DNA of 64,000 bases, taken from DATKIY01 sp963726755. GTDB taxonomy: Bacteria; Actinomycetota; Actinomycetes; JAHEKZ01. Positions 1-8,824 of this stretch are shown piece after piece (the stretch's first letter is position 1; each line of letters starts with the position of its first letter). Under the pieces are notes generated by a model that was not told where the DNA came from, did no database searches, and was given only the letters and a program-made list of their open reading frames with translations. A program made the translations under genes and the position numbers. The stretch is taken from the NCBI GenBank assembly GCA_963726755.1, contig CAVSDB010000001.1, forward strand, positions 1,452,277 through 1,516,276, read 5' to 3'.

Positions 1-2
1 AC

Positions 3-956
3 GGGTTTGATTGGCGTGCTCAGGAGCGGCGGCTCAATACCTATGAGCAGTACGTCACCGACATCGACGGCCATCAAGTCCACTTCGTCCACCGGCGTCG
101 CTCGCCGAGCGGAATTCCGATCGTGCTCACGCACGGTTGGCCGAGCACCTTCGTCGAAATGCTTCCGCTGCTTGATCGCCTCGAGGATTTCGACGTTGTC
201 GTACCGTCGCTGCCCGGTTACGCGTTCTCGTCTCGTCCCGAAGACACCGCAGTCGACTACACATATGTCGCCGGCGTCTGGCACGAACTGATGCATCGTC
301 TCGGGTACGAGCGTTACGGCGCCTGTGGTGGCGACTTCGGAGCTGGCGTGGCCAGTTACCTGGCGGCTACACAGCCTGATCGAATGATCGGCATCCACCT
401 GTCGACCCCGGAACTTGAGCCCGTCGTTGGTGCGGACTCACGACCACTCTCGGCGGCAGAGCGTGCATATGTTGAGCACCTCGAAAGTTGGGCGGAGCGC
501 GAGAGAGGCTACAGCGCTATCCAGTCAACGAAACCGCAAACTCTTGGGTACGGCCTGAACGACTCCCCCGTCGGTCTGGCTGCTTGGCTGACGGAGAAGT
601 GGAGGTCTTGGGCCGACACTGGGGGTGACATCGACGGCACGATCGGCCGGGACTTCCTCTTGACCACCATCACTCTGTACTGGGTGACTGAATCGATAAC
701 CACTTCCATGCGCGACTACTACGACAACCGCTGGCACGGAAATGACCTTGGATCCGTCCGAATCGACACCCCGACGGCGATGGCGGTCTTCGCCAACGAG
801 TTCGTCCCCGAAGGAACGCCGCCGCGAGAGTGGTACCAGCGGCTCTACAACCTCACTCGCTGGACCGAATTCGACCGAGGGGGCCACTTCGCGTCCATCG
901 AACAACCCGATGACCTTGCCCGAGACATCACCACGTTCTTCGCTGGCTTGACCTAG
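3..956 (+). CDS. Epoxide hydrolase (alpha/beta hydrolase), 5' end outside window
   Basis: Hydrolyses epoxides to diols in the cytoplasm, judged by family. The frame is open to the left edge, so the true start is missing. The first 40 residues (DWRAQERRLN, then TDIDGHQVHFVH) match the end of the epoxide-hydrolase N-terminal cap domain. The catalytic domain follows: HGWP oxyanion motif, nucleophile Asp in GGDFG, a likely acid Glu in FANEFVP and the catalytic His in GGHFASIEQP near the C-terminus. The spacing fits the microsomal-type (EHN) family, usually about 380-400 residues; roughly 317 are visible. No partner gene is adjacent on the same strand. Substrate unknown. Confidence 0.9.
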   Translation, partial: GFDWRAQERRLNTYEQYVTDIDGHQVHFVHRRRSPSGIPIVLTHGWPSTFVEMLPLLDRLEDFDVVVPSLPGYAFSSRPEDTAVDYTYVAGVWHELMHRLGYERYGACGGDFGAGVASYLAATQPDRMIGIHLSTPELEPVVGADSRPLSAAERAYVEHLESWAERERGYSAIQSTKPQTLGYGLNDSPVGLAAWLTEKWRSWADTGGDIDGTIGRDFLLTTITLYWVTESITTSMRDYYDNRWHGNDLGSVRIDTPTAMAVFANEFVPEGTPPREWYQRLYNLTRWTEFDRGGHFASIEQPDDLARDITTFFAGLT

Positions 957-1094
957 CCAGTCGCATCGCAAATCCCTAGCTGGGTCTCCATCGAGCTGGG
1001 CGAACATGACTGAGATGTCTCGCAGGTAGTGATTGACCGTTGCATTCCGCTTTACCGAGTCAGGGGTGAGCCTCTTGAAGTAGCCCCTGATCGG

Positions 1095-1562
1095 CTAAGA
1101 GAGTTCCGCGCTTGGCTCACCATCGTTTCGGGCTTCTATCGCGCTGATGGTCTTTCGGTACGCCCCGGCCAAGTAGCGTTTGCCGACGAGCCTGGTGACT
1201 ATCGCGAGCACATGTCCTTTGAAGCTCTTGCCGTTGCGCACCACGACGATGTCCACGTTGGTCGTCCGGTTGGGCTCCCGTGTGAGCGTGAATGTGTGCC
1301 CGGAGCCAGGGCCCCACACATTGGAATCGGTGGTCGTCAGGACAACGCGGTTGGGATCGGACCAGTCGTAGTGCAGGCGTTCCCAGATGCCGCGTGAGCC
1401 CTCTGTGACATCGGCGTGACCGAGGCCTTGGTCGTGCACCTTGAGATACCCGTCGGCGCTGTTACCAAAGATCTCCGCACGGCCCGGACCGAAGTCGGTA
1501 AGGCCAGCTACGAACTGCTCGGGCGTCGCGGTCGTCGATTCGTTGAGGTGAATCGTGGGCAT
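1095..1562 (-). CDS. SRPBCC/polyketide-cyclase-like protein
   Basis: A 155-residue cytoplasmic protein that looks like a START/SRPBCC hydrophobic-ligand-binding fold: an N-terminal strand and helix (TPEQFVAGLTDFGPGR), a beta-rich middle and a long C-terminal helix (YRKTISAIEARN). No catalytic residue set is recognisable. It lies 56 bases downstream of the multicopper oxidase on the same strand and could be cotranscribed, although the products have no obvious link. The ATG at 1562 is preceded by GGAG (GAGGAGTTGTC), which supports the start. Function unknown; the family call is by general pattern only. Confidence 0.7.
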   Translation of the reverse strand: MPTIHLNESTTATPEQFVAGLTDFGPGRAEIFGNSADGYLKVHDQGLGHADVTEGSRGIWERLHYDWSDPNRVVLTTTDSNVWGPGSGHTFTLTREPNRTTNVDIVVVRNGKSFKGHVLAIVTRLVGKRYLAGAYRKTISAIEARNDGEPSAELS

Positions 1563-1618
1563 GACAACTCCTCGATTCCAAACTAGTGCAGCATACCGAG
1601 AGCAATGTTGGTCAGCAC

Positions 1619-3115
1619 CTACTCGGGGTGGTTCGTGAGCTTTCGATTGATCTCGCCGATGAGGAACGGATTGCGGACATTCATGTACGACATGTGCGTC
1701 ATGAGTCCGTTGGCTGCATGGGCAAGGATGTGACAGTGGAACATCCAGTCACCTGGGTTGTCCGTCGTTATCTGGACGACGAACGTCTGACCCGGGTGCA
1801 CCTCTAATGTGTCCACCCACCACGGGGCACCATCCGAGGGGTGTCCATTTCGTGAGAGCACCAGCATGTGATGTCCGTGTAAGTGCATCGGGTGATCGAC
1901 ACTGGTGGTGTTCTTGAACTCAACACGCACCGTCTCGTGTGGCTTCACCATGAACATCGGAACGTGCGGGATGAGTTCGTGGTCGATGGTGAACCAATTG
2001 CCGTACTTGCCGTCGAGCCACCCAAGCTTTTGACCAATGACGTACTGAAACCGTCGGTCCGGCCGCGGCGTCGTCACTGTCGGATCGGGCGTGCCGTAGT
2101 GCAACGGGTCAAGTCTCTTCCGGGGTGTAGAGCAGGAGGCGACCCACCGCCAAGTACGAGACTTGGACCACCCACAACACCGACGCGTGCGGACGAGGGT
2201 CCTGGGTCGAGCACAATGTCTACCCGACCTGCGGCTGGCACTTCGACGTAAGTGTCAGAGTCGATCGTTGTGGGGCCGTTAACGTCAACGCCGTCTACCG
2301 CAGTCACCTGGTAAGGAACGCTCGAGGCGACGAACATCGCGCTCTGATTGGTGTTGATGAAGCGGATCCGCCGGTCTGCCACACCACCAGTGACCGTCTT
2401 GCGCGCCGGTCTGACCGTTGATGGTGTTGCGCCCTCGGTAACTGTGCACCAACGCCGTGACGTCCGATCCTGGCGTCGGAGACCCGTTCGGTTGGATGAC
2501 AACAGCACCAACGAGCCCTTGAGTCACCTGTTGCTGCGCGTACTGGTGCGAGTGATACCAGTACGTTCCAGCGTTCGTAGCCCGAAATCGGTAGACGAAC
2601 TGCTTGCCGGGCAGCACGGCGTTTTGCGTCACGCCCGCGACGCCGTCCTCGCCGTTAGGAATGTCCATGCCATGCCAGTGGATTGTGGTTCCCGCTGGAA
2701 TGTTTCGGTTCTTCAGCACGACCCGGACAAGGTCCCCTTGCTCAGCAAAGACTGTTGGACCCGGACTTGATCCGTTAATTGTGTAAACACGCTGCCGGTG
2801 TCCGGCAACGTTTGCTTGCTGGTAGGCAGCGGTGAACGTGTACGAGACGTCAGGCGTCCCCGTCGGCCCTACCAGGTTCGCCACGCTGCGGATAGGTCCA
2901 TGATATTTGCGGCTGCCGCCGCCGTAGTCGTGCATCCCCATGTCGTGGATCGAGTACGACGGCGGCATGAGGCTGTCGCGACAGCTCTGTTGCTGCATGT
3001 GTGGATGGGCGTGCTTACAGGGACTCGATGAGAACGCCGGTGCAACCAGCACAACGCCGATGGCGGCGAGTGACAGAGCACTCACCGCCATCGACGATAC
3101 GGCTGGTCTACGCAT
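1619..3115 (-). CDS. Multicopper oxidase, secreted, coding frame interrupted by indels
   Basis: A laccase/CueO-type oxidase of about 500 residues. The N-terminal signal segment follows MRRPAVSSMAVSALSLAAIG. Domain 1 carries the copper motifs HWHG and YWYHSH; the C-terminal domain carries HPMHLHGHH and FHCHILAHAANGLM, so all four histidine motifs for the type 1 and trinuclear sites are present. Reading from 3115, the frame changes near 2400 (after NGQTGAQ), near 2180 and near 2115 (around the TPEE / LDPLHYGTPDP junction); conserved sequence resumes each time. I therefore give one gene rather than three fragments. It starts 6 bases after the cupredoxin-like gene stop, so the two form an operon. 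Likely role: copper tolerance or oxidation of a small substrate outside the membrane. A true pseudogene is possible. Confidence 0.85.
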
Positions 3116-3121
3116 AAGGAC

Positions 3122-3976
3122 TTAGGACGCCATCTGCAGACGCCACATGCCCATCATGGCGTGCGGGACTCCGTCCTGCTCCTCACTCGGCATCCAGCAG
3201 ATCAGCAAGTACTTGCCCTTGGCGACGTCTTGACGGTGCACCGTCTTGACACCAGGAGACTGAACATCAAAGAAAAAGCCTCCTGGGCGTAGCCACTTAG
3301 GATCCTTGTGCGACATAAGCCCCTTGCTGACGTCCTTCGACGTAGTGCTCTTGGCGACGCGATCCGCCTCCATGAAGTGAACCTCATGCGCCTTGTTGGT
3401 GAAGCTCACCCAGGGACCAGAAAGATCGCCAGATGTTCCCCACTGGTTCTGCGGCGTCGCCCAGATTTCGCTGTCAGGATGGGCGAACTTCGCAGTTCGG
3501 CTATCGCCATTCAACTTGAAGGTCGTCATCTTGTTGGTCTTGGTGTCGATCATGTAATACGAACCCTTTGAAAGCTTCACCTGCCAATGAGTTCCCACAG
3601 CCCCGCCGCCGTAAAGGGTTGCCGAGTTGTCGAACTTCTTCATGGCGTCAGCGCTGCCTGGGCCACCACCGATGGCCGTGCCCAACAACTGGAAGGACCG
3701 GTTGAGATCCTTGGTCTCCAGGATCACCAAAGACGAACCCTTATGGGCGGTCTTTGTCACCCGAAACTCGGTCACCCCCGGGTGGAATTTCTGATCGCTC
3801 ATCACGACTTTGTGGTCAGTGCTCTTGATCTTGACAATCTTGGGTTTCCCCGGGGCGCCGGGGCGCGCAGCCACTCCCTTGGTCCCGGCCGACGCCGCGG
3901 TTGATTCGATTGCTAGTCCCGTCGCGGCCAGCGCAACCGCGATCGCCAGCGCGGATACTTTGGTATGGAACCTCAC
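3122..3976 (-). CDS. Secreted cupredoxin-like protein
   Basis: 284 residues with a Sec signal peptide (VSALAIAVALAATGLAIE, cleavage probably around residue 30). The middle is beta-rich and has no family I can name. Near the C-terminus KYLLICWMPSEEQDG is followed by VPHAMMGMWRL, giving Cys-x(11)-His-x(4)-Met, close to the Cys/His/Met loop that binds copper in plastocyanin-type cupredoxins; an upstream His-rich stretch (NKAHEVHFME) could supply another ligand. It is the first gene of a tight pair with the multicopper oxidase (6-base gap), which supports a copper or electron-transfer role. Inference: electron donor or copper chaperone to the oxidase. The copper ligand assignment is not proven. 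Confidence 0.65.
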   Translation of the reverse strand: MRFHTKVSALAIAVALAATGLAIESTAASAGTKGVAARPGAPGKPKIVKIKSTDHKVVMSDQKFHPGVTEFRVTKTAHKGSSLVILETKDLNRSFQLLGTAIGGGPGSADAMKKFDNSATLYGGGAVGTHWQVKLSKGSYYMIDTKTNKMTTFKLNGDSRTAKFAHPDSEIWATPQNQWGTSGDLSGPWVSFTNKAHEVHFMEADRVAKSTTSKDVSKGLMSHKDPKWLRPGGFFFDVQSPGVKTVHRQDVAKGKYLLICWMPSEEQDGVPHAMMGMWRLQMAS

Positions 3977-4328
3977 GTGATGTCCCTTCGTTGTCGACCT
4001 ACCCCCCTCACCGAGAGGAGGACCGAAATCACATCAGCGACTTCGGAGTTGGCCCCATCTTTTCGGGGGAACGTTCCGAGATCGTTACGAGAGCGGATGG
4101 GTATAGGAACGAGTTGGTCAGAGGTCGCGATCGCGTCCTCGTGGAGGAAACCTATGTCCAGCTTCATGTACGAAAAACCGTTCGACCGCGCCTGAACGAC
4201 AAGTGCTTCGGCGCCGCCGTCCAAGGCCCGTACCTGATATCGAAGTCTCGTACGCCTCCGGCGTCGATGCCTCACGTATCTCGTCGTGGTTCGTCAACTT
4301 TCGACTGATCTCGGTAGTGAGACAGCTG
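3977..4328. other. Intergenic stretch with possible decayed coding remnant
   Basis: About 350 bases between the cupredoxin-like operon promoter and the GH26-like gene stop. No convincing gene. Around 4284-4320 the reverse strand reads EISRKLTNHDE, close to the last residues of the multicopper oxidase (EINRKLTNHPE at about 1619-1660), so a short decayed copy of that gene end may lie here. The 100 bases next to 3976 should hold the promoter of the cupredoxin operon, but no clear -10/-35 pair stands out. Confidence 0.35.
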
Positions 4329-5438
4329 TCAGCGCACCCGGTTGATGAACACTTGCGTCTTCAACCATTTTCGGTAGACGCTCATCTTTGTCGGCGACTC
4401 ATCCAGCGGCCAGTACACGTTGGGGTCCGAGTTTGCAGTTGAGTTGAAGTATGAGATAGCCACCACCTTGCTCCGGTTGTGAGCCGCCCATTGCAAAGAC
4501 CGGTTCAGCCACGACGCCCCGCTGACATTGCCGAACTTGCTGGTGGCTCCGGTTTCACCGAGCCCGATCATCATTCCCTTGTGTCCGTGTCGACCAAGCC
4601 AGCGGTCAACCTGAGGCAAGCGTTGTCCGTAAGCCTTGCCGCTGCTGTTCTGGTACAGGTCGACACCCATGAAGTCCGAGCGACGCAGCACACTCCTGGG
4701 AAGCCAGGCGTTGGCATCTTGCGAGTTATGGGGATCGAACAACCACGAGACCGGGAGCGGTGCCAGCGAGACTCGTTTGAGTGCATGAGCCCGCTGGAGA
4801 ACGTCGTGGAACCGGTTGAATCCGCGTGCCCACCAGTGACCCTGAGCGTCGGGCAGGTTGTTGGACATCTCATGGTCGAAGGACAAGAAGAGTGGCCTTC
4901 TGTCGTTGTGCTTAAGCACTGTTGCAAGTTGACGGATGTCGTGGTCGTACTTGCCGAGCCCAACGTCGCGCCAACCATCTGGGGTGCCGCGAGGGCCTTC
5001 AATCGAGATCCACGGAAGCCGGTGCTTGCGGCGATCCTCGCGGATACTTTCGGCAACCCCGCCCCAGTTGCCCCACTTCTTGAACGAACGCTTCAGGCCG
5101 AAATTCATCCCGAGCTGCGACTCTTTTTGCGGACACTGCTCACCACACGACATCCCCAAATAGATGCGACCGGGGCGATAGCCCGGGAAATGTGACCTCG
5201 CCTTTCCTTTCGCAACCATCGCGCCACTTCCAGCTTGTGTTTCAGCGGCAACTGACGAAGCCGGTGTCGACGAGGTGTTCGCGGCGCTAGTTCCCGCGAG
5301 TGAAGCAACCAAGACTCCAGTGGTGACCAGAACGGTGAGGGTGATTCCGCTCCGACGCGGCCCGCCTCGGTGCGGTCGGGCATGCAACTTTCGAGTCTCG
5401 TCGTTGGCAGCAGCGGAATCTTGGCCGTGGCAAGGCAA
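4329..5438 (-). CDS. Secreted GH26-like glycoside hydrolase (beta-mannanase type)
   Basis: Secreted enzyme of about 370 residues. An Arg-rich n-region followed by ITLTVLVTTGVLVASLAG forms the signal peptide, then a Ser/Ala linker, then a TIM-barrel-like domain. LFLSFDHEMSNN contains the His-Glu pair expected of a clan A acid/base, and MMIGLGETGA holds the expected nucleophile Glu, as in GH26 endo-mannanases. The frame is open further upstream (to 5639), but that part is not signal-like; a TTG at 5438 with AGGAG six bases before it is my preferred start, and ATG at 5594 is the alternative. It probably acts on plant or cell-wall mannan or a related glucan; substrate not certain. No partner genes adjoin it. 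Confidence 0.75.
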   Translation of the reverse strand: MPCHGQDSAAANDETRKLHARPHRGGPRRSGITLTVLVTTGVLVASLAGTSAANTSSTPASSVAAETQAGSGAMVAKGKARSHFPGYRPGRIYLGMSCGEQCPQKESQLGMNFGLKRSFKKWGNWGGVAESIREDRRKHRLPWISIEGPRGTPDGWRDVGLGKYDHDIRQLATVLKHNDRRPLFLSFDHEMSNNLPDAQGHWWARGFNRFHDVLQRAHALKRVSLAPLPVSWLFDPHNSQDANAWLPRSVLRRSDFMGVDLYQNSSGKAYGQRLPQVDRWLGRHGHKGMMIGLGETGATSKFGNVSGASWLNRSLQWAAHNRSKVVAISYFNSTANSDPNVYWPLDESPTKMSVYRKWLKTQVFINRVR

Positions 5439-5719
5439 GGGAAACTCCTGATGGGGTTTGGGATTTGGCTTTGGTCTGGCAGCGCCCCCCAACGCTCCGA
5501 CCACAACACCATGCCAAACTCGCCCCGCCCATCCAAATCGCCACGGTAAACTGCTGGTCAGAGCCCCTATCGGCGTGTCGGAATGCTTGTCCATACGTGG
5601 GTAACCACGGCTCGGCCCCACTGTGCATTCACACCACAACGCAAGGCAACGAGCCGTTTCTGGACAGGTATGAAGATCTCGATGCCACGCCAGTTGCGAA
5701 TTAGTGTCCTAACACCTCT

Positions 5720-8371
5720 TCACGAGCCCAGAGCTTGAGGTTGACTCGTTGACACACTGTGCGGTCGCCCACCCGCTCGGCGAACGCGCCAGCGCCACAG
5801 TTCATCGACGCCCCAGACGATGACCGGGAATGGCACGACTAATAGGAGGTAGACGGGCGGTAGAGACGCTGTCCCGAACATCCGCTGTAGAAAGGGTAGA
5901 TAGACCAACGCGGCAGTGAAGAGTAGTTCGAATGCGATTGCGCCAATGAGAAGTGGGTTGGTGAACACTCCCACTGTGCGCAGTGACGCCCGCTCAGTTC
6001 GCGATGCAAAGGCGGTTCCGACCTGACAGGCGACGAGACCGACGAACGTCATAGTTGTCGCCTGAACGTACGTCTGGTGCAACGCGGTTCCAACCGAGGT
6101 GTCATCGCCGAGCTGCCACCCTCCGCGCCATAGAACGAAGAAGAATGCGCCCATAACCAGGACGGCAGAAGTCGTACCGAGGATTGCCCACGCCCGGAAC
6201 AACATGGAGCCTTGCACCACGTTGGCACTCCGCTGACGCGGCGGTCGCTTCATCAGGCCTGGTTCAGCTGGCTCGCGCCCAAGGGCGAGCGCCGGGAGGG
6301 TTTCGGTGCCGAGGTCGATCGCAAGGATTTGAAGGACCGTCAAAGGCAGCGGGATAGCTCCACCCGACAGCGCGAAGACGAGGAATGGAACGACTTCGGG
6401 CACCGCATGGGCAAAGATGTACACCAAGAACTTTCGTACGTTGTCGTAGACCTGACGGCCAATCTCGATGGCGGTGACCACTGTCGCGAAGTGGTCATCG
6501 GTGAGCACCATGGTTGCCGCCTCGCGCGCAACGTCGGTGCCGCTCAAGCCCATGGCCACACCGATATCAGCCGACCGCAGCGCCGGCGCGTCGTTCACAC
6601 CATCACCGGTCATGGCCACGACCCGACCTAGTCCGTGCAAGGCCTCAGCGATGCGCAGTTTCGTCTCTGGCGATGAGCGAGCGAAGACCACCTCCCCCGG
6701 TTCGGCAAGGAGTGTCATGAGCGCGCCATCGTCCAAGTCAGTCAACTCAGCACCGGTGAGAATCCGCGGATTTTCACCACCGATACCGACCCGACGCGCG
6801 ACCGCGGCGGCGGTTCGCCCGTTGTCGCCAGTGACAACGTGGACAACGATGCCCGCTTCGTGACAAAGCCGAACAGCTTCTTTGACACCCTCGCGAGGTG
6901 GATCGACAAGTGCGACCAGACCAAGCAGGGTCATCTCACCCTCGACCGAGGGTCTGTCTGACATGTCAGGTGACCAGGTTCGCGTCGCGATGGCCAGCAC
7001 GCGTAACCCGTCGCGGGTCATGACGTCGGTAGCCGCGTCCACTTGGCTGTGCGTCACATCGTCGAGTGTCTGCTCACCATGACTTGTGGCGATTCGGGTG
7101 CATAGCGGAAGGATCGACTCGGGTGCACCCTTGGCGTGGACCATCGTCCGGTCGTCGGCGCTGTCAACGGTGGACATTCGTCGTCGAACAGCGTCGAACC
7201 GGTAGACGGCTATCCGACCTTGGTCGCGGCGTCCGACATCTACATCTACTCCGCACCTCGTAGCGGCGTTGAAGAGAGCGGTCTCAGTCGGATCTCCACC
7301 GAGTTCCCCTTCGGCCGCTGCAGTCACCGTCGTGCACATTGCGGCGGCCCTGAGCGTCGACGTGAGCAGCGGGGACAATTCAGCCGACTCGACGTTGAGG
7401 TCCGTCGGTCCATCGATGGTCCAGGCCTGAACAGCGCGCATCCTGTTGGTCGTCAGGGTGCCTGTCTTGTCGGTGCAGATCACGTTGGTGGATCCAAGGG
7501 TCTCGACCGCGCTCAACCGCTTCACGAGCGCGTTCTTGCGGGCGAGGATGCTCACCCCTGTGGCGAGCGCCAGCGTGATGGTCGGGAGCAGGCCTTCGGG
7601 CACATTCGCCACAAGCAACCCGACCGCGAAGAGAAATGCCTGCTGAAGCGACAGACCCGCGACGAGACCGAGGGGAAGGAACAGCACACCGACGCCGAGC
7701 GCCACTCCGGCAATCAGCCACGCCACCCGCTTGACCTGCTTCTCGAGGGGGCTCGGTCGGTTCTTGATCCCGCCGGTGAGCGAGGCGACGCGACCCAATT
7801 CGGTAGCTGCCCCGGTGGCCGTGACGACAGCCCTGGCGCTCCCGTCGACACACGCGCTGCCACTGCGCACTTCGCGAGTCAGGGGGTCATCCGCAGCCCG
7901 CACGACAGGGAGCGACTCCCCAGTGAGGGTTGACAGGTCCACGTCGATTGCTCCGACAACAAGTTCACCATCAGCGGAGATGCGGTCACCCTCATCAATC
8001 AAAAGAAGGTCTCCGGGAACCAGCGTCGATGAAGGCACCGTCTTGACCGAGCCGCCGCGGACGACCCTAGAGTTCGCAGGCATGTACCTCCGCAACTCCT
8101 CGATCGCATGTTGCGCCTGGGCCTCCTGAAAGAACGAAAAGGCAGCGTTCAGCAGAATCACAGCGAGAATGGCGCACGTGAGTATCGCCGTACCAGCGAC
8201 CATGGCTAGAACCGCTGCAACCCACAGGAGCAATGCGAGGGGGTGGGTGAACTGGTCGGCGAGATCACGCGACCAGTGGCGGTGGCTACCTACTGGAAGT
8301 TCGTTCGGACCATGCACGGCGAGGAGCCGTTCAGCCTCCTCATCGGTCAGGCCGATGGGCTCTCTCGTCAC
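5720..8371 (-). CDS. P-type cation-transporting ATPase (P2 type, CtpF-like)
   Basis: 883-residue membrane pump. Motifs in order: N-terminal P2 domain (LTDEEAERLLAVHGPNELP), TGES actuator loop, M4 VANVPEGLLPT, phosphorylation site DKTGT, nucleotide-binding KGAPES, hinge TGDGVNDAPALR, then M5-M10. M4 and the M6 region (IDLGTETLPALALGREPAEP, then LMKRPPR) resemble Na+/K+-ATPase and related P2 pumps more than classical bacterial Ca2+ pumps, so the ion could be Ca2+, Na+ or another cation. It is the second gene after a small helical protein 15 bases upstream. A DosR-like box precedes that pair. In Mycobacterium tuberculosis the related pump CtpF belongs to the DosR regulon, which agrees with the context; orthology is inferred, not shown. 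Confidence 0.9.
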   Translation of the reverse strand: MTREPIGLTDEEAERLLAVHGPNELPVGSHRHWSRDLADQFTHPLALLLWVAAVLAMVAGTAILTCAILAVILLNAAFSFFQEAQAQHAIEELRRYMPANSRVVRGGSVKTVPSSTLVPGDLLLIDEGDRISADGELVVGAIDVDLSTLTGESLPVVRAADDPLTREVRSGSACVDGSARAVVTATGAATELGRVASLTGGIKNRPSPLEKQVKRVAWLIAGVALGVGVLFLPLGLVAGLSLQQAFLFAVGLLVANVPEGLLPTITLALATGVSILARKNALVKRLSAVETLGSTNVICTDKTGTLTTNRMRAVQAWTIDGPTDLNVESAELSPLLTSTLRAAAMCTTVTAAAEGELGGDPTETALFNAATRCGVDVDVGRRDQGRIAVYRFDAVRRRMSTVDSADDRTMVHAKGAPESILPLCTRIATSHGEQTLDDVTHSQVDAATDVMTRDGLRVLAIATRTWSPDMSDRPSVEGEMTLLGLVALVDPPREGVKEAVRLCHEAGIVVHVVTGDNGRTAAAVARRVGIGGENPRILTGAELTDLDDGALMTLLAEPGEVVFARSSPETKLRIAEALHGLGRVVAMTGDGVNDAPALRSADIGVAMGLSGTDVAREAATMVLTDDHFATVVTAIEIGRQVYDNVRKFLVYIFAHAVPEVVPFLVFALSGGAIPLPLTVLQILAIDLGTETLPALALGREPAEPGLMKRPPRQRSANVVQGSMLFRAWAILGTTSAVLVMGAFFFVLWRGGWQLGDDTSVGTALHQTYVQATTMTFVGLVACQVGTAFASRTERASLRTVGVFTNPLLIGAIAFELLFTAALVYLPFLQRMFGTASLPPVYLLLVVPFPVIVWGVDELWRWRVRRAGGRPHSVSTSQPQALGS

Positions 8372-8386
8372 AGAGGAGTAAAACAG

Positions 8387-8590
8387 CTAGTCGAGCGCAT
8401 GCTGCCGTAGGAGGTTCCTCACGTGACTGATCACGAGAAGCGGCACGAAGTCGCGGATAGTCGCGTCGTCGAACGTCGTGCGTTCGCGCTGGATAGCCTC
8501 GCGAACAGTTTGCGCTGGCACCTTCGGGTACTCCTTGCGCAATTCCGATTCGGCAAGTGCGAGATGGCGAACTTCTTCGTCAGTTGTCAT
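8387..8590 (-). CDS. Small three-helix-bundle-type protein
   Basis: About 67 residues, nearly all predicted helical, highly charged, no Cys and no membrane segment (EEVRHLALAESELRKEYP, then VREAIQRERTTFDDATIRDF). It resembles small actinobacterial proteins described as having a three-helix-bundle dimerisation domain. The ATG at 8590 (MTTDEEV) is preferred over the in-frame codon at 8617. It lies directly upstream of the P-type ATPase in the same orientation, so the two are probably one transcript, and a DosR-like half-conserved box lies 62 bases before the start. Possible role: a stress-response or regulatory adaptor. Biochemical function unknown. Confidence 0.7.
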   Translation of the reverse strand: MTTDEEVRHLALAESELRKEYPKVPAQTVREAIQRERTTFDDATIRDFVPLLVISHVRNLLRQHALD

Positions 8591-8651
8591 GTCAGTCCTG
8601 GCACCTCCGACGACCACGTGAACTCAGCCTCCCGGGAGGCTCGACGTCCTG

Positions 8652-8671
8652 ACAAGGACAGAAGTCCCTGA
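8652..8671. promoter_or_regulatory. Candidate DosR/DevR box, ATPase side
   Basis: Twenty bases containing GGAC, four bases, then AGTCCC, i.e. 12 of 20 positions of the mycobacterial DosR consensus (core GGGACT-WW-AGTCCC). It sits 62 bases upstream of the small helical protein start at 8590. The match alone is modest; the stronger box 91 bases away makes it more credible. Confidence 0.4.
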
Positions 8672-8742
8672 ATCTCAGCTCGCTGCCGCGAGAGAGGCGA
8701 TCGGGGTTCAACTTCGCGGCGATGTGACCTAGATCGCGCCGG

Positions 8743-8762
8743 ATGGGGACTTAAGGCCCTAG
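8743..8762. promoter_or_regulatory. Candidate DosR/DevR box, cydA side
   Basis: Core GGGACTTAAGGCCC at 8746-8759, matching 16 of 20 positions of the mycobacterial DosR consensus TTSGGGACTWWAGTCCCSAA; the GGCCC right half also occurs in natural mycobacterial boxes. It ends 62 bases before the cydA start, a usual distance for an activator site. No DosS/DosR genes are in the window, so control is inferred from the site only. Confidence 0.6.
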
Positions 8763-8824
8763 TCGGTGAGCGTCCGAACCTCGAGAGTGGATCCGCCTTA
8801 TGGGCCACGACGAGAGGACGCCCG

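Noticed and set aside
1029..1397. 122-residue plus-strand frame opposite the SRPBCC gene
   Set aside because: Antisense to a better supported gene with a clear start; no conserved sequence.
4000..4275. Apparent EAL-like words (GGAEALVV, MKLDIGFL) on the minus strand
   Set aside because: No catalytic spacing and no continuing EAL domain; chance resemblance.
7136..7933. Long open frame on the plus strand inside the P-type ATPase gene
   Set aside because: It is antisense to conserved pump sequence (DKTGT region) and has no recognisable protein features; a shadow of high-GC coding.
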